IMG/VR virus record: IMGVR_UViG_3300025759_000062
Span: 1 to 64,000 of that record
Source of the DNA: a virus
Reading direction: 5' to 3' (one strand)
Length of the DNA: 64,000 bases
The position numbers were made by a program, and so were the translations under genes. This document shows, piece after piece, positions 13,442-22,534 of the stretch. Under the pieces are notes generated by a model that ran no database searches, was not told the origin of the DNA, and saw only the letters and a list, made by a program, of their open reading frames with translations. Numbering within the stretch: position 1 is the stretch's first letter; each line of letters opens with the position of its first letter.

Positions 13442-13956
13442 TAGTAAGATTATTTGACGTACAGAATGGTAAAGTTATACCAACTGAACATTGTTATACA
13501 TTAGAATTTTTAAAGGACTTGATGGAAGAATATCCTGATACATACATGAGTATATATCAATATTTATTTTATATGTCTTGTCCTAATCCAGATTTAAACC
13601 CATTTTTTAATTTACCAGAACATGAAAAAGAAGATATTATAGTAGAACAGGTTGGACTAGAAGAATCAACTGAAGATTCTAAAATTAGATATTCATTGGA
13701 CATGTGCAGAAAGCTTTATGAAACTCCAACCTATAGAGCGTATGTGGGTATTAAATCTATGCTTGATAGACTAGCTAGATATATGGAAACCACACAGATT
13801 GAACATGGACGTGATGGAAATATTAATTCTCTTGTAAATGCTGCAGCCAAGTTTGAACAAATTAGAAACTCTTACAAAGGAGCTTTTAGTGATATGAAAG
13901 AAGAACAAGAAAGTCAAGTCCGTGGTGGTGCAGGTTTAGCTTATGATCAAATGTAA
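13438..13956 (+). CDS. conserved phage protein upstream of terminase (possible TerS)
   Basis: 172 residues, mostly helical. After a beta N-terminus (MIVRLFDVQNGKVIP) come several helices, including YMSIYQYLFYMSCPN and the C-terminal SLVNAAAKFEQIRNSYKG, and the protein ends in a Gly-rich tail. Position before the large terminase and a helical, probably oligomerising make-up would suit a small terminase subunit, but no DNA-binding helix-turn-helix is evident, so I call it a possibility only. Confidence 0.55.
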   Translation: MIVRLFDVQNGKVIPTEHCYTLEFLKDLMEEYPDTYMSIYQYLFYMSCPNPDLNPFFNLPEHEKEDIIVEQVGLEESTEDSKIRYSLDMCRKLYETPTYRAYVGIKSMLDRLARYMETTQIEHGRDGNINSLVNAAAKFEQIRNSYKGAFSDMKEEQESQVRGGAGLAYDQM

Positions 13957-14081
13957 TGACTACTAAAAAAGAAAAGTGGGTATTCTGTTATTGGGATGAA
14001 CCCGTTGATTTAAAACCAAATAAAACAAAAAATGAAAACAAGAATAGTTCCCGTAGGGAAAAAGGTTCTAATAAAACCTAA
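13956..14081 (+). CDS. possible small ORF, 41 aa
   Basis: Starts MTTKKEKWVFCYWDEPVDLK with a TAATG overlap after the previous stop and ends out of frame inside the GroES-like gene (50-base overlap). The N-terminal half looks protein-like, while the C-terminal half, inside the overlap, is low-complexity basic. It could be a genuine short gene or a leader that couples translation to the co-chaperonin. Confidence 0.35.
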   Translation: MTTKKEKWVFCYWDEPVDLKPNKTKNENKNSSRREKGSNKT

Positions 14082-14313
14082 AGAAGCACAAAGAACAATA
14101 CCAGGTACTAGTATTATAATTCCAGATTCAGCATTAGAAAAAGTTTATCAAGGTTATGTAATAGCCGTGGGTGCTGAAGTAGAAGAGATCAAGATAGGAA
14201 ATCTTATTCAATATGCTGATTACTGTGTACCAACTGAAATGAAACATGAAGGAGAAGATCATTACTTGATTAATGCAGGTGATGTATTTGCAGTAATTGA
14301 GACTATTGATTAA
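14032..14313 (+). CDS. GroES-like co-chaperonin (Cpn10)
   Basis: The 93 residues follow the Cpn10 fold throughout: VPVGKKVLIKPKEAQ (residues 6-20) matches the family's first strands. PGTSIIIPDSALEK (about 24-37) is the mobile-loop region that binds GroEL, with the hydrophobic triplet III. YQGYVIAVGAEVEEIKIGNLIQY (40-62) matches GEVVAVG...VKVGDxVLF, and YLINAGDVFAVIE (79-91) matches the C-terminal DILAxxE. Phage T4 gp31 is a known co-chaperonin that adapts GroEL for its capsid protein; a similar role in capsid folding is likely here. The ATG overlaps no large gene and the TAA overlaps the terminase ATG. Confidence 0.88.
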   Translation: MKTRIVPVGKKVLIKPKEAQRTIPGTSIIIPDSALEKVYQGYVIAVGAEVEEIKIGNLIQYADYCVPTEMKHEGEDHYLINAGDVFAVIETID

Positions 14314-16502
14314 TGTTTATTGAAATCCCAACATATAAATCCGGAGTATGGACAACCACTTCTTTTGAAACAAGAGAAGACTTCACTGATTTTATATTTT
14401 CTATATTTAAAGAACCGGGATTATATAACTTCAATGAAACAGCTTTTTTGTTTAATCAAGAAGCTAGAAACTTCAACAAAGATGGTTTTTATTGTGGTGC
14501 TCCTTTTAGATCTAGGGATTTTATAAACTACTGGGATGATCAAAAGAATAAATGCCGTGTAGGAGTTATTTACAAAGATAAATCTAATACATGGTTTCTT
14601 ACCAGAGATTATTACATGTGGTTAAACTTTCTTCCAATCTATGATAAAGAAGAGAAGAAGTATGGTTTTGCTAAAGTAAGGGATGCTCAATATCATATGG
14701 CTCTTTATGAGCTATTAGCTGAGCTTAACTATAAGCACTCTGCTATTCTAAAGAAACGTCAGATTGCATCCTCTTACTTTCACATGGGTAAGATTATTAA
14801 TACGTACTGGTTTGAAGAAGGTAGTACGTGTAAAATTGGTGCATCACTAAAAGATTATATAAATGATAAAGGCTCATGGAAGTTCCTAGATGAATATAAG
14901 ACATTTCTTAATGAGCATACTGCCTGGTATAGGCCCAGTAACCCAGAGAAAGTTCTATTGTGGCAACAACAGATTGAGGTGAAAGTTGGCAATAGAAAAA
15001 CATCTAGAGGTCTTAAATCTAAAATACAGGGTGCTTCCTTTGAGAAAAACGCTACAACGGGTGTAGGTGGTCCAACAACTTACTTCTTTCATGAGGAGGC
15101 AGGTATTGCACCTAAGATGATGCAGACCTATGAGTATTTACGTCCTGCAATGTCATCAGGCATGGTTACAACTGGTATGTTCATAGCAGCTGGTTCTGTG
15201 GGTGATCTGGATCAGTGTGAACCTCTTAAGGATATGATACTAAATCCTACAGCAAATGATATATATGCTGTAGAAACTAATTTAATGGATGCTGATGGTA
15301 CAATCAACATGGCTGGTTTGTTTATACCAGAACAATGGTCTATGCCACCACACATTGATAAGTATGGTAATTCACTTATAGAACAAGCATTAGAAGCTAT
15401 TAGATTAGAAAGAAAGAAATGGAAAGCTGATCTTAATCCAGAACAATATCAATTACGTATTTCACAGAAACCAACTAATATTGCTGAAGCTTTTGCTTAT
15501 AGAAAAGAATCTGTTTTTCCACAAGGTATATTATCTAAACAACTTAAGAAGATTGAAGACAAAGAGTATGCATATGAGCATATTGAACTTGAAAGAACGC
15601 AAGCAGGAATAGAAGCAAAGCGTTCACAGAAACTTCCTATATCAGAGTTTCCTGTAAATAAAAAAGCACAGGATAAAACTGGTTGTTTAGTTGTATGGGA
15701 AAGACCTGTAGCTAATCCTGAGTTTGGTGCTTATTATGCTTCTATTGACCCCGTATCAGAAGGTAAGACAACTACATCAGATTCTTTGTGTAGCATATTT
15801 GTTTATAAGAATTCTGTAGAGATTACAAGAGAAACTCCAGCTGGATTAGAGCAGTTTATTGAACCAGCCAAAATTGTAGCTGCCTGGTGTGGTAGATATG
15901 ATGATATCAATAAAACACATGAGCAGTTAGAGTTAATTATAGAATGGTATAATGCTTGGACTCTTGTTGAGAATAACATATCTCTTTTTATACAGCACAT
16001 GATTGCCAAGAAGAAACAAAAATATCTTGTACCTAAACAACAGATTTTGTTTTTAAAAGATCTAGGTAGTAATAGAACCGTATATCAAGAATACGGCTGG
16101 AAGAATACTGGTACTTTATTTAAAAGTCATTTGATATCTTATGCAATTGAGTTCCTTAGAGAAGAGATTGATATAGAAACAGATCAAGATGGTAATGTAT
16201 TAAGTAATACTTTAGGTATTGAAAGAATACCAGATCCTATGCTTCTAAAAGAAATGTTAGCTTATTACCCTGGGTTAAACGTGGATAGATTGGTGGCTTT
16301 CTCTGCTTTGGTAGCTTTTGCCAAAATTCAAGAGTCAAACCGTGGATATTTGAAAAGAAGAGAGTCAGAATCAGATAATTCCTTGGATAATTCAAAAAAT
16401 TTGTATAAATTAAAGTATAGTCCGTTTAAAAATTTAGGCCGGGGTAAAACTAGTATTGGTGGTAAAAAAATTAAAAGGTCTGCCTACAAAAATTTTAGAT
16501 AA
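14313..16502 (+). CDS. terL: terminase large subunit
   Basis: The ATP-driven DNA packaging motor with a nuclease domain, 729 residues. The ATPase half holds KKRQIASSYFHMGK near residue 148 in the place of the Walker A loop, GLKSKIQGASFEKN near 235 and YFFHEEAG near 255 as the Walker B with catalytic Glu. The nuclease half starts at YASIDPVSEG near 475 (first metal-binding Asp of the RNase H fold) and has further acidic positions toward NVDRLVAFSALVAF near 655. The Walker A is not the classical GxxxxGK[ST], as in several large terminase families of Bacteroidota phages. It lies directly before the portal. Confidence 0.93.
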   Translation: MFIEIPTYKSGVWTTTSFETREDFTDFIFSIFKEPGLYNFNETAFLFNQEARNFNKDGFYCGAPFRSRDFINYWDDQKNKCRVGVIYKDKSNTWFLTRDYYMWLNFLPIYDKEEKKYGFAKVRDAQYHMALYELLAELNYKHSAILKKRQIASSYFHMGKIINTYWFEEGSTCKIGASLKDYINDKGSWKFLDEYKTFLNEHTAWYRPSNPEKVLLWQQQIEVKVGNRKTSRGLKSKIQGASFEKNATTGVGGPTTYFFHEEAGIAPKMMQTYEYLRPAMSSGMVTTGMFIAAGSVGDLDQCEPLKDMILNPTANDIYAVETNLMDADGTINMAGLFIPEQWSMPPHIDKYGNSLIEQALEAIRLERKKWKADLNPEQYQLRISQKPTNIAEAFAYRKESVFPQGILSKQLKKIEDKEYAYEHIELERTQAGIEAKRSQKLPISEFPVNKKAQDKTGCLVVWERPVANPEFGAYYASIDPVSEGKTTTSDSLCSIFVYKNSVEITRETPAGLEQFIEPAKIVAAWCGRYDDINKTHEQLELIIEWYNAWTLVENNISLFIQHMIAKKKQKYLVPKQQILFLKDLGSNRTVYQEYGWKNTGTLFKSHLISYAIEFLREEIDIETDQDGNVLSNTLGIERIPDPMLLKEMLAYYPGLNVDRLVAFSALVAFAKIQESNRGYLKRRESESDNSLDNSKNLYKLKYSPFKNLGRGKTSIGGKKIKRSAYKNFR

Positions 16503-16504
16503 GT

Positions 16505-19261
16505 ATGAAGGTATTTAATGCAATGCAATTGAAGAATGGGGCAAAAGCTGAGAGCGGTTATCCTACTACAGCTAGTCTCACACAGCCTATACAATTTTTA
16601 CCTGCCAAAAAGAAGGATGATAACTGGGCGGCTTGGAACTTAGATTGGCTTGAATTGCAAGGTATGCAGTTCTTAAGACAAAATGCACGCAAACTTTTAA
16701 AGAACTATAAGTTAGCTAAAGGTATTATTGACAAGACAGATTATATTGTTGAGGATGATAATGAGTACAAAGATTTAGTTAATGTTCTTACAAAGGAAGA
16801 TGAATCAGCTTTAGAATTAAAGTTTTATCCTATTATTCCAAATGTTGTAAATGTATTAACTGGTGAATTTTCTAAAAGATTTAGCAGAGTACAATTTAGA
16901 GCAGTGGATGATTTATCTTACAATGAAATGCTTGAACAAAAAAGAGCTCTTATTGAAGAGAACTTGCTTGCTGATGCAGAGCAAAAACTTTTGTTTAAGA
17001 TGATTGAAATGGGTGCAGATCCAAATGACCCAGAAATACAACAAAGACTAGCTCCTGAAAGTTTAAAAACCTTACCTGAAATAGAAGACTTCTTCAGTAA
17101 AGATTATAGAAGTTTAGTTGAAGAGTGGGCTACACACCAACTTAATGTAGACACAGAGCGTTTTAAAATGCAAGAATTAGAAGAAAGAGCTTTCCGTGAT
17201 ATGCTTATTACTGATAGAGAGTTCTGGCATTTTAGAATGATGGAGGATGATTATGAACTAGAGTTATGGAATCCTGTATTGACTTTCTATCAGAAGTCAC
17301 CAGATGCAAGATACATTTCTCAGTCTAACTATGCTGGTAAAATAGATCTAATGACAGTTGCTGATGTGATTGATAGATTTGGTTATCTAATGAATCAAAA
17401 GCAATTAGAATCATTACAAGAGATTTATCCTGCTAAATCTGGCAGATATCAAGTATCTGGTTATCAGAATGACGGTGCATACTATGATCCTACTAAATCA
17501 CATGAGTGGAATACAAATGCTCCAAGTTTAGCTTACAGACAATTCACTAGTAATTGGAACAGTGCTCCTGAATATGGGGGTGATATCATCAGTTCTATTC
17601 TTAATGAGGGAGATGATTTACCTAATTGGGGGGAAGGGTCCTTAATGAGAGTTACCACAGTATACTGGAAAACTCAACGTAAAGTTGGACACCTAACAAA
17701 AATCACAGAAGAAGGGGAGGTAATTCAGGAGATTATAGATGAGACATTCAAGGTTACAGAGAAACCTGTGTATGACACAACTATATTTAAAAACAAGACC
17801 AAAGAGAATTTAGTACAAGGTGAGCACATAGATTGGATTTGGATTAATGAAGTATGGGGTGGTGTTAAGATTGGACCAAATCTACCGGCATTCTGGAAAT
17901 CAGATGCCAGCAATAATATCAATCCTATATATTTAGGAATTAATAGAGAAAAACCAGGGAGAATACCTTTCCAATTTAAAGGAGATAGTTCTTTGTATGG
18001 ATGTAAATTACCAATTGAAGGACGTGTATTCTCTGATAGAAATACTAGATCAACATCTTTAGTAGATCTTATGAAAGCTTATCAGGTTGGATATAACATG
18101 GTAAACAATCAGATTGCAGATATATTAGTTGATGAACTTGGTACTGTAATTATGTTTGATCAGAATGCATTACCAAGACACTCTATGGGAGAAGATTGGG
18201 GTAAGGGTAACTATGCTAAAGCATTTGTTGCAATGAAAGATTTCCAGATGCTTCCATTAGATACATCAATTACTAATACAGAGAATGCAACAAACTTCAA
18301 TCATTATCAAACTCTAAACATGGAGCAGACTAATAGATTGATGTCACGTATTCAATTAGCTAATTATTTTAAACAACAAGCATTTGATGCCATTGGTATA
18401 AATCCTCAAAGACTAGGTGCACCTATGGGTAATGAAACTGCAACTGGTATTACACAAGCCCTGAATCAATCATATGCACAAACAGAGATTTACTTCACAC
18501 AACACTCTGATCATTTAATGCCAAGGGTGCATCAGATGCGTACAGACTTATCACAGTACTACTACAGTACAAATCCAAGCGTAAGACTATCTTATATAAG
18601 CTCAGAGGCAGAGAAAGTAAACTTTACTATAAATGGTACTGATCTTTTATTAAGAGACTTTAATGTCTTTGCAACAACTAAAACAAATCACAGAGCTACA
18701 CTTGAGCAGTTGAAACAACTAGCAATTCAAAATAACACATCAGGTGCTAGCATATATGATCTTGGTAATATAATCAAAGCAGATTCTATTGCTGAAGTTT
18801 CAGATATCTTGAAAGATGCAGAAACTAAACAACTGCAACTTAGAGAACAAGAAATGCAACAGCAAAGAGAAATGCAAGAACAACAGCTTCAAGCTAGAGC
18901 TCAAGAAGAACAACTCAAACGTGAGTATGAATCAATGGAGAATGATAAAGAACGTCAAAAAGATGTTGAGGTTGCACAAATCAGATCTGCAGGTTATGGA
19001 GCTATGGTTGATATAAATGAGAACAAACGTTCTGATTATCAAGATGAAATGGAAAACATCAGAAGAGAAAGAAAAGACAGAGAAAAAATGGACTTCCAAA
19101 GAGAACAAGCAGCTGTCAAAAACTCTAATGACCAAGCCAAACTTCAAATTAAAAGAGAAGAATTATCTGCAAGAAGAGAAATAGCAGATAAACAACTTCA
19201 AATAGCTAGAGAAAACAAAAATAGATTTGATGTTAAAGGTGATAATAAATCTGAAAACTAA
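16505..19261 (+). CDS. portal protein
   Basis: 918 residues, in the place and size range of crAss-like portals. Residues 1-770 include the clip, stem and wing regions, with a D/E-rich early part and a Gly-poor helical stem. The last 150 residues (from about 770) are a long Q/E/R/K-rich helix (EQEMQQQREMQEQQLQARAQ), a probable coiled coil, like the long barrel extension of podovirus portals. It forms the dodecameric DNA gate between head and tail. Three bases separate it from terL. Confidence 0.9.
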   Translation: MKVFNAMQLKNGAKAESGYPTTASLTQPIQFLPAKKKDDNWAAWNLDWLELQGMQFLRQNARKLLKNYKLAKGIIDKTDYIVEDDNEYKDLVNVLTKEDESALELKFYPIIPNVVNVLTGEFSKRFSRVQFRAVDDLSYNEMLEQKRALIEENLLADAEQKLLFKMIEMGADPNDPEIQQRLAPESLKTLPEIEDFFSKDYRSLVEEWATHQLNVDTERFKMQELEERAFRDMLITDREFWHFRMMEDDYELELWNPVLTFYQKSPDARYISQSNYAGKIDLMTVADVIDRFGYLMNQKQLESLQEIYPAKSGRYQVSGYQNDGAYYDPTKSHEWNTNAPSLAYRQFTSNWNSAPEYGGDIISSILNEGDDLPNWGEGSLMRVTTVYWKTQRKVGHLTKITEEGEVIQEIIDETFKVTEKPVYDTTIFKNKTKENLVQGEHIDWIWINEVWGGVKIGPNLPAFWKSDASNNINPIYLGINREKPGRIPFQFKGDSSLYGCKLPIEGRVFSDRNTRSTSLVDLMKAYQVGYNMVNNQIADILVDELGTVIMFDQNALPRHSMGEDWGKGNYAKAFVAMKDFQMLPLDTSITNTENATNFNHYQTLNMEQTNRLMSRIQLANYFKQQAFDAIGINPQRLGAPMGNETATGITQALNQSYAQTEIYFTQHSDHLMPRVHQMRTDLSQYYYSTNPSVRLSYISSEAEKVNFTINGTDLLLRDFNVFATTKTNHRATLEQLKQLAIQNNTSGASIYDLGNIIKADSIAEVSDILKDAETKQLQLREQEMQQQREMQEQQLQARAQEEQLKREYESMENDKERQKDVEVAQIRSAGYGAMVDINENKRSDYQDEMENIRRERKDREKMDFQREQAAVKNSNDQAKLQIKREELSARREIADKQLQIARENKNRFDVKGDNKSEN

Positions 19262-19311
19262 ACTTTTCTAATATTTATAATATAAGAAAAACATAGATAG
19301 CTATATACTGC

Positions 19312-19341
19312 ACAAAATGAAAATCAGGTTGTGCATTTTGT
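19312..19341 (+). other. hairpin downstream of portal
   Basis: ACAAAATG (19312-19319) and CATTTTGT (19334-19341) are perfect inverted repeats 14 bases apart, with a further GCAC/GTGC option. A T-rich but broken stretch follows. It may be a weak terminator ending the terminase-portal transcript; the promoter-like box at 19361 follows at once. Confidence 0.35.
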
Positions 19342-19360
19342 AAGTTTATTTGTGGAAATA

Positions 19361-19380
19361 TTTGTATATTGTATATGTAA
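19361..19380 (+). promoter_or_regulatory. late promoter-like box
   Basis: TTTGTATATTGTATATGTAA, 31 bases before the ATG at 19411. One of the closest copies of the shared element. Confidence 0.55.
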
Positions 19381-19410
19381 GAATTAGTAATTACAAAAAC
19401 CAACAATATT

Positions 19411-20697
19411 ATGGCAACAGAAACTAAAACAGTTGAGAGTAAAGTTACTCAAGAAAATATTGATTTAGATTCTCTTTTTGATGGAGCAGCTGGTGCAGAA
19501 AGTGTAACAGTTCCTGAAGATAGTAAACCTAAATCAGTGTTTAGTAAACCAACACAAGAAGCTGATTTTTCTTTTGCAGATCCAGAAGGACAAGTAGAAG
19601 AAGAAACAGAAGTTGAAACAGAAGCAAATGCTGAAGAGACAACAGAAACAGAAACTAAACCAGAAACCAAGGATAGTGCAGAAGAAGTATTTGACGCGCT
19701 TGATAACTTGGAAGATGAAGAAGTTGAAGAAGAGAAAAAGGAGACAAGAGGAAGAAAGAAGATATCAGGAATAAGTGATGTATTTGACAAGCTTATAAAA
19801 GATGACAAGATTGTTCCTTTTGATGATGACAAGCCGTTAGATGATTATACGGCTAAAGACTGGGAAGAATTAATTGAAGCTAACTTGGAAGAAAAGGCAA
19901 ACCAAGTTAGAAGAGAAACTCCCAAACAGTTCTTTGAAAGTTTGCCACAAGAACTCCAGATTGCTGCACGTTATGTAGCTGATGGTGGTACAGACCTTAA
20001 GGGTTTATTTTCAACTCTAGCTCAGTCTGAAGAAAAGAAGAGCTTAGATGTTAAAAATGAAAGTCACCAAGAGGTTATTATTAGAGACTACCTGCAAGCT
20101 ACCGGATATGGTACAGCTGAAGAGATTGCAGAGGAGATTGAAGTTTGGAAGGACTTAGGAAAGCTTGAACAACAAGCTATGAAGTTCAAACCAAAGTTGG
20201 ATAAGATGCAAGAAAAAGTTATTGCACAAAAGTTGCAAGAACAAGAAATGCGTAAAAAACAACAAGAACAAGCTTCTAAGCAATACATGGAGAACGTATA
20301 TAATACTCTTAAGGAAGGATCCTTGGGTGATATTAAAGTTGATAGAAAGACACAGTCTATGCTATACAATGGTTTAGTACAACCTAATTATCCTTCAGTG
20401 AGTGGTAGAAATACTAACTTGTTAGGTCATTTGCTAGAAAAGTATCAGTTTGTTGAACCAAACTATACATTGATTTCAGAAGCACTTTGGCTGTTATCTG
20501 ATCCAGATGGATATAAGTCCAAGATTATGGAGAAAGGTGCTCAGAAAAGTGTAGAGAAAACTGTTAGAAAGCTTAAGACTGAACAAGCAAATGCTGGAGG
20601 ATCTTCTCTTGGTGTACAAGAACGTGAACAAGAAACAAAACAACGTTCTACTAAAAGAAAGATTCCAAGAAGCAATAACATATTTAAAAGGTTTTAA
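19411..20697 (+). CDS. acidic scaffold-like protein
   Basis: 428 residues. Residues 30-115 are extremely acidic and repetitive (EEETEVETEANAEETTETET), then an ordered helical part, then a coiled-coil rich in Gln, Glu and Lys (LQEQEMRKKQQEQASKQY, about 275-300), and a basic C-terminus (TKRKIPRSNNIFKRF). Position between portal and major capsid protein, high charge, coiled coil and a basic tail are features of phage scaffolding proteins that bind capsid protein through a basic C-terminal segment. There is no protease motif. Confidence 0.7.
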   Translation: MATETKTVESKVTQENIDLDSLFDGAAGAESVTVPEDSKPKSVFSKPTQEADFSFADPEGQVEEETEVETEANAEETTETETKPETKDSAEEVFDALDNLEDEEVEEEKKETRGRKKISGISDVFDKLIKDDKIVPFDDDKPLDDYTAKDWEELIEANLEEKANQVRRETPKQFFESLPQELQIAARYVADGGTDLKGLFSTLAQSEEKKSLDVKNESHQEVIIRDYLQATGYGTAEEIAEEIEVWKDLGKLEQQAMKFKPKLDKMQEKVIAQKLQEQEMRKKQQEQASKQYMENVYNTLKEGSLGDIKVDRKTQSMLYNGLVQPNYPSVSGRNTNLLGHLLEKYQFVEPNYTLISEALWLLSDPDGYKSKIMEKGAQKSVEKTVRKLKTEQANAGGSSLGVQEREQETKQRSTKRKIPRSNNIFKRF

Positions 20698-20738
20698 TAA
20701 TAAACACTAATAATAATTAACTTAAATAACAATCAATT

Positions 20739-22355
20739 ATGGCAACTCCTGTATTAAACAATGGAATTTTCCTAAGAGATACTGCCTACAAAGCAAGCTC
20801 TCATATTGATTCTTATCACCTTACCCAGATGCTTGGTTCTGCTGAGCCTATGGATATGGGACCAGTTGATCTTTGGGCTATGACCCAAAAGGTAGAAATG
20901 CCTTTGTATCAAATGGCTTCTTTTGGTGGAAAGAATACAATCTTAGTAGACAACGCACGTGGGGAGTACAAATGGCAAACTCCTATTGCTCAAGATCTAC
21001 CATTCGTGGTGGCTGATATTGAGCCTGCAAATGATGAAAAGGGTATTGATGGTACTACCTTTAAGATCAAGCTTTCTAAGAGAGCATTTGGTCACGGTGA
21101 CATCATTACTTATGACAAGTACAACGGTTTGGAATTGTACGTTACTGCTGATGATATTATCCCAGCTGGTGACGGATTTATCTACACTGTACAGCTTGTA
21201 AACAACAACAGTGCTTCTTCATTGGATAATGCTTACCTAGCATCTGGAACTAAATTCTTTAGAAAAGGTTCTGCACGTGGTGAGTACGGTGAAAGATTCT
21301 CTGACATTGAAACTGGATCTGGTTTCAGAGAGTTCTACAACTTTGTTGGTGGAGCTGAAGCACACGTACACTACTCTGTATCTAGCCGTGCTGATCTTAT
21401 GATCAAAGGTGGTTTGAATGCTGACGGTACTGTACCTGTAACTGAGATCTGGAGAAACTTTGATGAAAGCGGTAACCCATCTGTATCTTCTATTGAAGAA
21501 TTAGTAGCTAGCATGGGTAAAGCTGGAGCTAGAGATGCATTTGAAAGTGGTAAACTTTCTAGAACTTTTGTTACTAATTTGGAAGCTGCTCACTTGAGCA
21601 AGATTGCAAATGACATTGAAACTTACCTCATGTGGGGTAAAGGTGGTAAGGTTAAGCAAGATGGACCAGATGATATTAGATTGTCTGTTGGTCTTTGGTC
21701 ACAGTTGGATAACTCATTCAAGAGAGTATACAACAAATCTGCTTTCTCTCTTGACATGTTCAAATCAGAACTATACAACTTCTACCAAGGTAAAGTTGAG
21801 TTCAAAGGACCGGACCCACAGAGACAACTTGTTGTACAAACTGGTATTGGTGGTATGCAATTAATCAACAAAGCTATTGCTGATGAAGTATACGGATCAG
21901 GTCTTGTACAGAATGCATCTGACATTGGTGCAGTTACTGGTCAGGGAATGGATCTTGACTTTGGTTTTGCTTACACAAGCTTTACTATTCCATTCTTAGC
22001 TAACGTTAAGTTTGTTCTTAACCCAGCGTTTGATAACCTTCACACTAATGATGTTGAGAATCCATTGATTGATGGAAGACCATTGAGCTCTTACAGCTTT
22101 ATCATCTTTGATGTGACTGAGAACGGTAATGATAACATTCACTTGTTGAAGTTGTCATGGGATAACCAATTGAAGTGGTTCTACCAAAATGGTACTATGG
22201 ACTACATGGGAAGAACGCAAGGATTTGCATCTTCTGGTAACTTCAATGGTTACAGAGTATACATGACTCAAACCATGCCAGCTGTATGGGTTAAAGACCC
22301 AACTAAAGTTCTTAAGATTGTAATGAGAAATCCTGTTACAGGAGGATCATTCTAA
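20739..22355 (+). CDS. major capsid protein
   Basis: 538 residues, likely HK97-fold. Begins MATPVLNNGIFLRDTAY, followed by a sequence typical of crAss-like capsid proteins (for example EPMDMGPVDLWAMTQKVE and GGKNTILVDNARGEYKW). Evidence for abundance: codon choice shifts to C-ending codons (AAC, TAC, GAC) compared with neighbours, and a very strong terminator follows. The gene is preceded by the scaffold candidate and an AACAATCAATTATG leader without a Shine-Dalgarno site. Assignment rests on place, size and these signs, not on a diagnostic motif. Confidence 0.88.
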   Translation: MATPVLNNGIFLRDTAYKASSHIDSYHLTQMLGSAEPMDMGPVDLWAMTQKVEMPLYQMASFGGKNTILVDNARGEYKWQTPIAQDLPFVVADIEPANDEKGIDGTTFKIKLSKRAFGHGDIITYDKYNGLELYVTADDIIPAGDGFIYTVQLVNNNSASSLDNAYLASGTKFFRKGSARGEYGERFSDIETGSGFREFYNFVGGAEAHVHYSVSSRADLMIKGGLNADGTVPVTEIWRNFDESGNPSVSSIEELVASMGKAGARDAFESGKLSRTFVTNLEAAHLSKIANDIETYLMWGKGGKVKQDGPDDIRLSVGLWSQLDNSFKRVYNKSAFSLDMFKSELYNFYQGKVEFKGPDPQRQLVVQTGIGGMQLINKAIADEVYGSGLVQNASDIGAVTGQGMDLDFGFAYTSFTIPFLANVKFVLNPAFDNLHTNDVENPLIDGRPLSSYSFIIFDVTENGNDNIHLLKLSWDNQLKWFYQNGTMDYMGRTQGFASSGNFNGYRVYMTQTMPAVWVKDPTKVLKIVMRNPVTGGSF

Positions 22356-22368
22356 GAATTATACTGAT

Positions 22369-22407
22369 AAAAGGGGAGGGGATAAAACTCCTCCCCTTTT
22401 TATTTTT
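22369..22407 (+). terminator. strong terminator after major capsid gene
   Basis: AAAAGGGGAGG (22369-22379) pairs with CCTCCCCTTTT (22390-22400), an 11-bp perfect stem followed by a further T-rich run. Fourteen bases after the stop codon. Confidence 0.93.
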
Positions 22408-22420
22408 TATGATGTTATTT

Positions 22421-22500
22421 AACTCAAATAACTTTAGTCAGGGTAAACCTGGCTTTAGAAATATTAATAATAATTATAGCAAATTTGCTATTTTTGAGTT
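22421..22500 (+). ncRNA. structured intergenic element after capsid gene
   Basis: AACTCAAA (22421-22428) and TTTGAGTT (22493-22500) close a stem that encloses a hairpin at 22436-22454 (CAGG/CCTG with flanking pairs) and the 16-bp perfect palindrome ATAGCAAATTTGCTAT at 22476-22491. Together they can form a three-way junction in the 5' leader of the next gene (ATG at 22535). Possible roles are RNA processing or stabilisation of the downstream message. Confidence 0.45.
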
Positions 22501-22534
22501 GAAAAACAATTATTAATTTTTAAAACCAATTGAA

